Positions 8,033-16,249 of a stretch of 38,266 bases of DNA are shown piece after piece (position 1 is the first letter of the stretch; each line of letters starts with the position of its first letter). The stretch is from Nitrosomonas sp. Lineage in GTDB: Bacteria; Pseudomonadota; Gammaproteobacteria; Burkholderiales; Nitrosomonadaceae. The stretch is taken from NCBI GenBank assembly GCA_021774265.1, contig JAJFJG010000018.1, positions 1-38,266 of the forward strand. The letters are read 5' to 3'. Position numbers and translations under genes: made by a program. The notes under the pieces are model-generated. The model was not told where the DNA came from, did not search any database, and saw only the letters and a program-made list of their open reading frames with translations.

Positions 8033-11000
8033 CTACGGTAAAGCTTTCTCCCATAACTTTTCTAACCGTTTAACTGAAACGGGCATCGGTGTTTTTAATT
8101 CTTGGGCAAATAAAGAAATGCGTAATTCTTCAATTTGCCACCGAAACTCCATGAGGTTGTCATCGTGCAACCCCCTCTCTTGGTGCTTTTCTAAACGCTG
8201 ACAATATTGATTCCATAATATTGCCAAGCTACCGCTATGTTGTCCATCGCGCTGAGGATTATTTGTAAATTTTTGTAGGCGCATAGTCATACCCTTCAAA
8301 TAGCGCGGCATATGTTGTAAACGCTCCCAAGGAGTTTTATTAAGAAACCCAGGATAAATGAGATTTGTCAGTTGTGTGTTAAGTTCATTTCTTAATCGGG
8401 TATTACCAACTTTTGTATTTGACAGCGTCATCTTAAATGTTGAATATTCATTGCCTATGAGCTGTAGTACCTTAGCCAAGGCTTCAGTTACGGCAGGAAG
8501 TCGAGTTCGTGCACGTTGTTTCTGTAGGGTGAATTCTTGTTCATTACGCGGTAGTTCATCATCGCCAATAAACGCACGATCTGTGATGGCGGTTAACATG
8601 TCTTGTTTAAGTACTTCTGGTGCGATGAGTGTGGTAAGTTGCAAAGCTACTTGCCTTAGACCCGGTAGGTTTTTTTCTAACTGCTTCATTCGGTCTTTTA
8701 ATTCAAGTCGAATAAGTCGTCGCACACCTTCGCGCATACAGGCTTCCGCTGCATCAGGAGTATCGATTAATCGAATAGCCACTTTTTTTTCTTGATAAAC
8801 CAACGCGGGATAACCCGTAAGCTGTTTACCCATACGATTAAACGTTATTTCTTTGGGTAAATCACCAAAATCCCAGCGTATTACGTCGTCTCGTTCTATG
8901 TTTGTTTGGTCATCGCTGTCCGGTTGTGCAAAGGTGAATTGTGCGGCCTGACCAAGTTTCGTTTGAAGATGCATCAGGTCACGACTCATTGCTAATTCTT
9001 GGTCTGCGTCATCTACAATTCTATAATTCATTAATAAATGGTTTGGCAATTCTTTGCCTCCCCAGGTATCAGTAGGCAGTGCATTGCCTGTTTTTCGAAG
9101 AATAAATTTTAATAACAAGTCAGTTAACGGGATAAATAGATCACGTTCTTCTAGACAATCAAGAAATTGTGTCACTGCATCGGGTAGCGGCACAAAACTA
9201 CGTCGTATTTGTTTAGGCAATGCCTTGAAATACCAAGTAATTTTTTCACGTATCAACCCAGGAACCAAGTGGTCAAAATTGGCCGATTGCAATCGATTAA
9301 GCTGCGGTAACGGTATGGTAACAGTGACGCCATCAAGCATATGACCCGGCTCAAAACGGTAATTAAGCGAAACCTCATTGCCATCATTAAGTGACATACT
9401 TTTTGGAAACTGTTCTTCTGTAACGCTACCCGCTGCATGGCGCATGAGATATTCGCGGGTAAGATAAAGCAACTGCGGATTTTGTTGTTCCACTTGCTTA
9501 CGCCATTTCTCGAAACCCGCGCCGTTACATACGTGTTTTGGGATAATAGCGTCAAAAAAGCAATAGATTTCTTTATCATCGACTAACACATCCTGCCTAC
9601 GTGCCTTATGTTCCAATTCTTCGATATCATTAATGAGTTGACGGTTATGCGTAAGAAAAGGCGCACTAGTAACAAATTCTCCGGTAACCAATGCACTGTG
9701 TATGAACACTTCACGCGCTTCTTTTGGCTTAATCGCACCAAAATTAATACGTCGTTTCGGAACAACCGTAAGCCCGTAGAGTGTTACCCGCTCGTAAGCA
9801 GTCACTTGCGCAGGTTGCTTTTCCCAGTGTGGATCGAAGTGGTGTTTTTTACATAATCCATTAGCTATTTTTTCAAGCCAAGTAGGGTCGATCTTAGCGG
9901 CACATCTCCCATAAAGCTTGTTTGTTTCAACTAATGCCGAACAAACAATCCACTTGGCTTTTCCTTTTTTCAGTACAGAGCCAGGAAAAACAGAAAATTT
10001 GATACCACGCGCACCCAAATACTCGCTATCTTTATCCGTCTTAAAGCCAATGTTTCCTAATAAACCAGCCAATAAAGCGCGATGAATTTCATCATAGCTA
10101 GCAGCAACTTGGTTCGACCTCAACCCCAGATCTTTAACTAACACATGTAACTGGCTATAGATTTCTCGCCACTCACGCATTCTACGATGAGATATGAAGT
10201 TTTCTTGGCATTGTAAGGCCAATTTTTTATTAGATTTTTTATGTTTTAATAATCCATTAAAAAATTCCCATAATTTTAGAAAGCTCATGAAATCAGAGCG
10301 CTCATCTTGGAAAGTCGCGTGCGCTTTATCTGCCGCATTTTGTTTGTCAAAAGGCCTGTCTCGAGGGTCTTGTAGACTCAATGCAGAGGCAATGATAAGA
10401 ATTTCGGTCAGGCAATTCTCAGCTTTTGCAGCTAGTATCATGCGAGCAATTCTTGGATCAATTGGAAATCTAGCTAATTGCCAACCGATACGAGTCATTC
10501 GATTATTGTCATCCACTGCCCCCAATTCAGCTAACAACTGATAGCCATCTGAAATCATCCGTTGTTGAGGCGGTTGCAAAAATGGGAAACTCTCAACCTC
10601 GCCAATTTTTAACGATTTCATTCGCAAGATAACTGCAGCAAGTGAAGAACGCAAGATTTCAGGGTCTGTAAACTCAGGTCGTGATAAATAATCATCTTCA
10701 TCATAAAGACGGATACATATCCCACTAGCCACACGACCGCACCGCCCTGCTCTCTGATTTGCAGATGCCTGAGAGATTTTCTCTATCTGTAGCTGTTCGA
10801 CCTTGTTACGATAACTGTAACGGTTGATACGCGCTTGACCCGTGTCAATAACATAGTGAATACCTGGTACGGTCAGTGATGTTTCCGCAACATTTGTGGC
10901 TAATACAATACGGCGGGTGTTGCCTGGTTTAAAAACGCGTTCTTGGTCGGCAAAAGATAAACGTGCAAATAAAGGTAAAATCTCAATACCTGCCGCACTG

Positions 11001-11797
11001 CCCCCAGGATGATTAAAATGATGTTTACGTAATGACTCAGCTGTGTCGCGGATTTCACGTTCACCAGGAAGAAAGATTAAAATATCACCATCACCCGCAC
11101 GACTTAACTCATCAGCCGCATCTAAAATAGCCTGCTGAATATCCTGATCGACATTACCAATATTAACAGGACGATAGCGTATTTCAACTGGATATACTCG
11201 GCCAGATACTTCTATAACTGGTGCTTCATTAAAATGCTTTGAAAATCGCTCCGCATCAATCGTCGCAGATGTGACAATTATCTTTAAGTCAGGTCGTTTT
11301 GGGAGCAGTCGTTTCAAGTAGCCCAATAAGAAATCAATATTCAGGCTACGTTCGTGCGCCTCGTCAATAATGATTGTGTCATAACCCTGCAATAGGGGGT
11401 CACCCTGTGTTTCAGCCAACAAAATACCATCGGTCATGAGCTTGACATAACTATCACCACTGATTTTGTCGGAAAAACGCACCTTATAACCCACTGCGTG
11501 TCCTAATGGACTATTAAGCTCCGATGCAATTCGCGTCGCAACAGTTCGTGCTGCAATGCGTCGCGGTTGTGTATGGCCGATTACACCTGATATGCCCCGT
11601 TCTAGTTCCAGGCAGATTTTAGGTAATTGAGTTGTTTTTCCTGATCCTGTTTCACCGCAAATAATAACAACTTGATTGGCACGAATAGCATTACGTATTT
11701 CTACATGACGCTCTACAACAGGAAGATTTTCTGGATAGGTTGGCTTGGGAAGGTTAACTAGGCGTTTTTCTAGATCAGCAGGAGATACTTTTTTCAT
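8033..11797 (-). CDS. hrpA: ATP-dependent RNA helicase HrpA
   Basis: A DEAH-box helicase of about 1254 residues, close to the ~1300 of E. coli HrpA, acting on RNA and stalled ribosomes. Positions below count from a TTG two codons upstream. Walker A GETGSGKTT (50-58), DEAH (147-150), SAT (179-181), then motif V/VI regions ETSLTVPG and QRAGRCGRV (about 350). HA2/winged-helix and OB-fold parts follow. The long C-terminal half (the DUF3418-type domain) separates HrpA from the shorter HrpB. I prefer the ATG at 11797 (MKKVSPADLEKRL) over the TTG at 11803. It lies 18 nt after the GST stop and probably belongs to the same transcript as GST and the djlA-like gene. No damage seen. Confidence 0.94.
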   Translation of the reverse strand: MKKVSPADLEKRLVNLPKPTYPENLPVVERHVEIRNAIRANQVVIICGETGSGKTTQLPKICLELERGISGVIGHTQPRRIAARTVATRIASELNSPLGHAVGYKVRFSDKISGDSYVKLMTDGILLAETQGDPLLQGYDTIIIDEAHERSLNIDFLLGYLKRLLPKRPDLKIIVTSATIDAERFSKHFNEAPVIEVSGRVYPVEIRYRPVNIGNVDQDIQQAILDAADELSRAGDGDILIFLPGEREIRDTAESLRKHHFNHPGGSAAGIEILPLFARLSFADQERVFKPGNTRRIVLATNVAETSLTVPGIHYVIDTGQARINRYSYRNKVEQLQIEKISQASANQRAGRCGRVASGICIRLYDEDDYLSRPEFTDPEILRSSLAAVILRMKSLKIGEVESFPFLQPPQQRMISDGYQLLAELGAVDDNNRMTRIGWQLARFPIDPRIARMILAAKAENCLTEILIIASALSLQDPRDRPFDKQNAADKAHATFQDERSDFMSFLKLWEFFNGLLKHKKSNKKLALQCQENFISHRRMREWREIYSQLHVLVKDLGLRSNQVAASYDEIHRALLAGLLGNIGFKTDKDSEYLGARGIKFSVFPGSVLKKGKAKWIVCSALVETNKLYGRCAAKIDPTWLEKIANGLCKKHHFDPHWEKQPAQVTAYERVTLYGLTVVPKRRINFGAIKPKEAREVFIHSALVTGEFVTSAPFLTHNRQLINDIEELEHKARRQDVLVDDKEIYCFFDAIIPKHVCNGAGFEKWRKQVEQQNPQLLYLTREYLMRHAAGSVTEEQFPKSMSLNDGNEVSLNYRFEPGHMLDGVTVTIPLPQLNRLQSANFDHLVPGLIREKITWYFKALPKQIRRSFVPLPDAVTQFLDCLEERDLFIPLTDLLLKFILRKTGNALPTDTWGGKELPNHLLMNYRIVDDADQELAMSRDLMHLQTKLGQAAQFTFAQPDSDDQTNIERDDVIRWDFGDLPKEITFNRMGKQLTGYPALVYQEKKVAIRLIDTPDAAEACMREGVRRLIRLELKDRMKQLEKNLPGLRQVALQLTTLIAPEVLKQDMLTAITDRAFIGDDELPRNEQEFTLQKQRARTRLPAVTEALAKVLQLIGNEYSTFKMTLSNTKVGNTRLRNELNTQLTNLIYPGFLNKTPWERLQHMPRYLKGMTMRLQKFTNNPQRDGQHSGSLAILWNQYCQRLEKHQERGLHDDNLMEFRWQIEELRISLFAQELKTPMPVSVKRLEKLWEKALP

Positions 11798-11815
11798 TAA
11801 CAACAGTCAGACAAT

Positions 11816-12430
11816 CTATTTTTGCAATACCGTTTTAAAAAGATCAGATCGTATAAATACATTTAGCCATTTAATGACGTGCGTATACTTAGATGCAAGA
11901 AACCAATCATTATCGACGTTATAAAACTGTCGAACAAACGGCAAGATCGCCATATCGGCCAAACTGCGATGATCTCCCATTAAATATTCTTTTCGGCTTA
12001 AACGATCATCCAACTCTTGCAGAAACTCGACCGCAATATCTCGGTAGTATTCAGCCGAGTATTCTGGGTAATGTACCGCATATTTATATTTATCAAGTGA
12101 TGGTTTAAAAAAAATGTCATTTCTAGTAATAAGTTCTATTGTTTCAGCAGATGGTACATTGTCTCCATCAAACCATTTTTCTGGATCATTCATAGACAAT
12201 ACCCATTGCATAATCTCTAGACTTTCTTCAATTACTTTTCCATCTGAGAGTTGTAGAACGGGCACGGTTCCTTTGGGTGAACAATCCAGCAGTGCCTGCG
12301 GTTTATTTCGCAAATCAACTTCACAATGCTCAGCCTCAAATCTGCTAATTTTAATTGCCATACGTGCACGTATCGCAAATGGACAACGACGAAAAGTAAA
12401 TAGCAAAGGCTTTATTAGACTAGATTTCAA
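11816..12430 (-). CDS. Glutathione S-transferase-family protein
   Basis: A 204-residue GST. The N-terminal thioredoxin-like domain (about 1-80) has CPFA with Cys16 where glutaredoxin-like and omega/beta GSTs place their active residue. The cis-Pro segment is GTVPVLQLSDG, followed by the glutathione gamma-glutamyl contact ViEESLEIMQWV. The all-helical C-terminal domain includes the N-capping motif region SLADMAILPFVRQF. The first codon is TTG: an AGGAGA Shine-Dalgarno lies about 10 nt upstream and no ATG is available nearby. It sits 18 nt after the djlA-like stop. Substrate unknown; a reductase or thiol-transferase role is more likely than classical conjugation because of the Cys. Confidence 0.85.
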   Translation of the reverse strand: MKSSLIKPLLFTFRRCPFAIRARMAIKISRFEAEHCEVDLRNKPQALLDCSPKGTVPVLQLSDGKVIEESLEIMQWVLSMNDPEKWFDGDNVPSAETIELITRNDIFFKPSLDKYKYAVHYPEYSAEYYRDIAVEFLQELDDRLSRKEYLMGDHRSLADMAILPFVRQFYNVDNDWFLASKYTHVIKWLNVFIRSDLFKTVLQK

Positions 12431-12448
12431 TGAATTATCTCCTATCCA

Positions 12449-13237
12449 TCAAGCCACAGCTTGATTTTTTTCACGTTCTTTTTTTATCAGATCATAGGCA
12501 GTCTGTACTTCCTTCGCTTGCTCTGTTGCAATAGAAATCATTTCATCAGGTACGCCTTGCCCCATTAATTTGTCCGGATGGTATTGACTCATTAATTTAC
12601 GATAGGCACGTTTTATTTCTTTATCCGTATTCTTTGGCATCATACCTAATGCCTTATATGCATCTTCAATAGCATTGACTGAATTGACCTGCCCACCGGC
12701 AAAATGAGTCTGGTTCATTACCATATCGAGTAACTGCAGAAATGCGGCTTCGCTATAGCCGAGTCGACGAGCAATGTCTTTTAATAGCTCCTCTTCAGCA
12801 TTATTTAAATCACCATCCGATAGTCCCATGATAATGAGATAAACCAACAACATTTGTCTCAGACTATTAGTATGCCCGCAAATGGTCACAAACTCACTTA
12901 GCTTGGGACGAATGTCATATCCCTTTGCGGCACCTTGTTTAAATAGCGAAATGGCACGCAACCTGTGATCAGCGGTCATACCTAATCGCAATATAAACTG
13001 TTCTACATGGGACACTTCTACTTTCGTTATACGACCATCAGTCTTGGCCAACTTACCCATCAGGATAAAAACTGTTTCGATAAATACCGTTTGGCGATGA
13101 CCAGCACTGAATGGATTAACACCCGCAGAACCGAACGCTCTATAGCGATCGATGAAGCTCCCCATAAAAAAACCAAGAAAGGCCCCAAGAAACCCAAGAA
13201 CAAGAAAACCGGTAACGGCACCAATTAATTTAAACAA
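12449..13237 (-). CDS. djlA: DjlA-like membrane-anchored J-domain protein
   Basis: A 262-residue protein with the DjlA plan. An N-terminal transmembrane segment (about 5-27, glycine-rich, with GxxxG-like spacing) is followed by a TerB-like helical domain (about 45-175, with DGRITKVE and DGDLNNAEEE acidic motifs). A C-terminal J domain (about 192-255) carries the HPD tripeptide at 220-222 (SQYHPDKLMG), which activates DnaK ATPase. The protein is anchored in the inner membrane with the J domain cytoplasmic. First gene of a probable djlA-GST-hrpA transcript. Confidence 0.9.
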   Translation of the reverse strand: MFKLIGAVTGFLVLGFLGAFLGFFMGSFIDRYRAFGSAGVNPFSAGHRQTVFIETVFILMGKLAKTDGRITKVEVSHVEQFILRLGMTADHRLRAISLFKQGAAKGYDIRPKLSEFVTICGHTNSLRQMLLVYLIIMGLSDGDLNNAEEELLKDIARRLGYSEAAFLQLLDMVMNQTHFAGGQVNSVNAIEDAYKALGMMPKNTDKEIKRAYRKLMSQYHPDKLMGQGVPDEMISIATEQAKEVQTAYDLIKKEREKNQAVA

Positions 13238-13250
13238 TGAAACACCCAGA

Positions 13251-13560
13251 CTAAATTCTAAAAAGAGTAATTATAACGAAATAGATAAGAAATACACCCC
13301 AATTTCTGTGAGTTAAATGATAAGAAGCTTTTACTGCGTTAAGATTCCAATGTTGTTTTGCGTCTGCTGTGTTAGGGTTATCCATCGTTGAAAGCCAAAC
13401 TGTACCATTGATTGACCCAGTGATACACGACACGCACCATGATTGTAATACTTTCCACTACGACATGCAGAGAACATCGTAACGATAAAAATAACTTCCC
13501 ATTGCGGAGTGAACCGATAAACGCCTTGAAAGTAATATTGCAAGAAAGCTTATAGTTCCT
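13251..13560 (-). pseudogene. Possible decayed beta-strand-rich coding remnant
   Basis: Two overlapping minus-strand frames give protein-like pieces in different frames: YFQGVYRFTPQWEVIF, followed after a shift by NPNTADAKQHWNLNAVKAS and YHLTHRNWGVFL. The alternating pattern is reminiscent of an outer-membrane beta-barrel C-terminal half, but I cannot name a family. No start or ribosome site supports an intact gene. Treat as a tentative scar between the djlA-like gene and the sugar epimerase gene. Confidence 0.3.
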
Positions 13561-13611
13561 TACGTTTCTACAAATTCATAAAAGGATAAATTTTAATTGT
13601 ATTAAAAATCG

Positions 13612-14643
13612 CTATGTAACAACATTCGCTATGTACCAAGCCATAGCGTATTTTAGTCCATCATTGATCGGGTGTGTAGGCTCAAACCCGAGTAGATTAT
13701 TCGCTTTGGATATATCCGCCTGTGAATGACGAACGTCTCCTTCTCTAAAACCAACATATTCTGGACGATGCTTACTTAAGTGAGGAAATTTTTCTATTAA
13801 CAACGAACGAATCATCTCATAGAGTTGATTGAGAGAAGTTCTTTCATTAAGCGCGACATTGTAAACTTGGTTGATAGACTCGTCGTTTTCAACCAGGGCT
13901 GATAGTAGATTTGCTTGCACAACATTTTCTATGAAACAGAAATCACGACTAGTTTCTCCATCACCATTAATGTACAGAGGTTGATTCCTAATAAGTGCAG
14001 CTATCCATTGCGGTATAACAGCGGCGTATGCCCCATTTGGGTCTTGCCTGGGGCCAAAAACATTAAAATAACGCAAACCGATGGAATGAGCTCCATAACA
14101 ACGTGAAAACACATCCGCATAGAGTTCATTTACATATTTGGTAACGGCATAAGGCGAAAGTGGCTGTCCTATTACTGACTCAACCTTAGGTAACCCAGGA
14201 CTATCACCGTAAGTGGAACTTGAGGCAGCATAAACAAAACGTTTTACTCTGGCATCACGTGATGCCACCAGCATGTTTAGATATCCGGTAATATTATTTT
14301 GATTGGTTAAAATTGGATTTTCAATAGAACGCGGGACAGAACCGAGTGCAGCTTGATGCAAAACAAAGTCAACGCCTTCAATAGCTTTATGACAGTCACC
14401 TAAGTTACAAATATCTCCGTTGATGAACTTAAAATTAGACCATATATTATCCCCAACTAAGTCTCTAACTTCATCTAGGTTATGCTGATAACCTGTAGAA
14501 AAGTTATCTAAACCAATGACTTTTTGATTTTTCTTTAATAGTGCTTCCAGAAGATTAGATCCAATGAAGCCCGCAACGCCTGTTATTAACCAGCAATATT
14601 GATTTTTTTCAAGTTGCTGTTGAATATCTTGATACTTTGTCAT
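13612..14643 (-). CDS. tviC: UDP-N-acetylglucosamine 4-epimerase (TviC/WbpP type)
   Basis: A short-chain dehydrogenase/reductase-type epimerase of about 343 residues, interconverting UDP-GlcNAc(A) and UDP-GalNAc(A) for surface polysaccharide. The NAD-binding GVAGFIGSN lies about 10 residues further in than in GalE, as in WbpP/TviC. Catalytic Ser region AASSSTYGD (about 140) and Y165xxxK169 in SPYAVTKY. Downstream substrate segments are [14 protein letters not shown] and [11 protein letters not shown] choose the ATG at 14643 ([13 protein letters not shown]), which matches WbpP length (~341). A longer frame back to 14706 would overlap the upstream dehydrogenase and adds an unrelated N-terminus. 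It lies 31 nt downstream of tviB, so the two are one operon. Confidence 0.88.
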   Translation of the reverse strand: MTKYQDIQQQLEKNQYCWLITGVAGFIGSNLLEALLKKNQKVIGLDNFSTGYQHNLDEVRDLVGDNIWSNFKFINGDICNLGDCHKAIEGVDFVLHQAALGSVPRSIENPILTNQNNITGYLNMLVASRDARVKRFVYAASSSTYGDSPGLPKVESVIGQPLSPYAVTKYVNELYADVFSRCYGAHSIGLRYFNVFGPRQDPNGAYAAVIPQWIAALIRNQPLYINGDGETSRDFCFIENVVQANLLSALVENDESINQVYNVALNERTSLNQLYEMIRSLLIEKFPHLSKHRPEYVGFREGDVRHSQADISKANNLLGFEPTHPINDGLKYAMAWYIANVVT

Positions 14644-14674
14644 GCTTATAATCTCGACTATTTCAAATTCAAAT

Positions 14675-15955
14675 TTAAAGACGCCAAACACTAAAACCAG
14701 CTTCACGTAATTCTATTTGATTAAATTGTGATTTCACATCAATAAAGCAGCCATTTTGTATTATTTTAGCTGAAAAATCAGCCAATGATTTGGCTACTAT
14801 TTCTTGGTGCGAAACAGCAACAACCATGGCTTCTGCTTGTGGTAAATTTTCCCATGACTCTAACTCAATAGCATACTCATGATGTGCATCTTTCTGACTT
14901 ACGACAGGATCATGCACATGGACTTCAACGCCATAGTCTTGAAGTTCATGAATCACATCAATAACCTTTGAGTTTCTCAAATCAGGGCAGTTTTCTTTGA
15001 AAGTCAGCCCTAGGACATTTACTTTTGCACCGCGCACGTTAAACCCAGCTTTAATTATAAGTTTTATAGTTTGCTCAGCAACAAATTTAGCCATATTGTC
15101 ATTAATACGACGGCCAGCCAGAATAACCTGCGGCATATATCCGACCATCTCTGCTTTATGCGTCAGATAATAAGGATCTACGCCAATACAGTGTCCGCCT
15201 ACTAAACCTGGACGGAAAGGTAAAAAATTCCATTTTGTACCCGCAGCTTCCAAAATATCCATTGTATCAATATTAAGCTTGTCAAAAATGATCGCGAGTT
15301 CATTCATCAACGCGATATTCAAATCGCGCTGAGTATTTTCAATCACTTTTGCTGCTTCGGCCACTTTAATACTAGATGCTCGATAAACACCGGCTGTAAT
15401 CACGCGTTCATATAATTTAGCTACTTTATCCAAAGTATCGACGCTATCTCCTGACACTACTTTAAGAATAGTCGTCAATGTGTGCTTTTTATCGCCTGGA
15501 TTAATACGTTCAGGTGAATAACCCACATTAAAATCTGTTTTCCATTTCATTCCTGCATGCTTTTCTAGCACAGGTATACAAATTTCCTCAGTTACACCGG
15601 GATAAACTGTGGACTCATAAATAACAATCGCGCCTCGTTTCATATTTTTACCGACGATTTCGCTTGCACCAACAAGTGGTGCAAAGTCAGGTTGATGAGC
15701 CAAATCCACCGGCGTAGGCACTGCAACTATAATATAGTCAGCCTGAGATAGCTTTGTAGCATCAGTAGTAACAACCAGATGTTTTGCTTCCTGCATGGAT
15801 TCAGATGAAACCTCTCCGGTTGGATCAACATACTGTTTATAACTCTCTATCTTATGAACAGAAAGATCAAAGCCAATTGTTCGATCTTTCTTGCCAAACT
15901 CAACGGCCAAAGGAAGTCCCACATAACCCAACCCAACGACTGCAATTGTATCCAT
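14675..15955 (-). CDS. tviB: UDP-N-acetylglucosamine 6-dehydrogenase (TviB/WbpO type)
   Basis: A 426-residue nucleotide-sugar dehydrogenase that oxidises C6 of UDP-GlcNAc (or UDP-GalNAc) to the uronic acid with 2 NAD+. N-terminal Rossmann GLGYVGLP (8-15). Central domain with YESTVYPG (113-120) and [11 protein letters not shown]. The catalytic cysteine C256 sits in [11 protein letters not shown]. The C-terminal domain has [17 protein letters not shown]. Length and motifs match TviB/WbpO rather than UDP-glucose dehydrogenase Ugd. ATG start with GAGAG just upstream. First gene of the tviB-tviC pair, divergent from prsT across 294 bp. The pair supplies aminouronic acid precursors, probably for an exopolysaccharide. 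Confidence 0.9.
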   Translation of the reverse strand: MDTIAVVGLGYVGLPLAVEFGKKDRTIGFDLSVHKIESYKQYVDPTGEVSSESMQEAKHLVVTTDATKLSQADYIIVAVPTPVDLAHQPDFAPLVGASEIVGKNMKRGAIVIYESTVYPGVTEEICIPVLEKHAGMKWKTDFNVGYSPERINPGDKKHTLTTILKVVSGDSVDTLDKVAKLYERVITAGVYRASSIKVAEAAKVIENTQRDLNIALMNELAIIFDKLNIDTMDILEAAGTKWNFLPFRPGLVGGHCIGVDPYYLTHKAEMVGYMPQVILAGRRINDNMAKFVAEQTIKLIIKAGFNVRGAKVNVLGLTFKENCPDLRNSKVIDVIHELQDYGVEVHVHDPVVSQKDAHHEYAIELESWENLPQAEAMVVAVSHQEIVAKSLADFSAKIIQNGCFIDVKSQFNQIELREAGFSVWRL

Positions 15956-16012
15956 AATTCTATTATCTCTCAGCTATTACCTATTAATTAAATGAATTTT
16001 AACTACATTATT

Positions 16013-16018
16013 ATTATA
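16013..16018 (-). promoter_or_regulatory. Candidate -10 box for tviB
   Basis: On the minus strand this reads TATAAT, a perfect consensus -10, about 58 nt upstream of the tviB ATG. The region 16-18 nt upstream (around ACCTGTCAA) is only a weak -35. The surrounding 15956-16249 spacer is AT-rich and must also hold the plus-strand prsT promoter, for which I see no clear boxes. Confidence 0.3.
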
Positions 16019-16249
16019 GCTATGACTAATGTTGACAGGTACTGTACAGAAGACCAGCACTGCTGTTGAAGGCTTCAGCATACCATAACCTTTTTCATCC
16101 TATATATGCTATTTAACAATGTTTTTGTCTGCTATATTAAATGCATAGATTTTCGGCGTGTGATATAACTAGAAGTATAAAACAAATCATATGATTCATT
16201 AATTTATCTTAATTTTAAGAACTGCTACTTCAATACAAAAGGTGTCTTT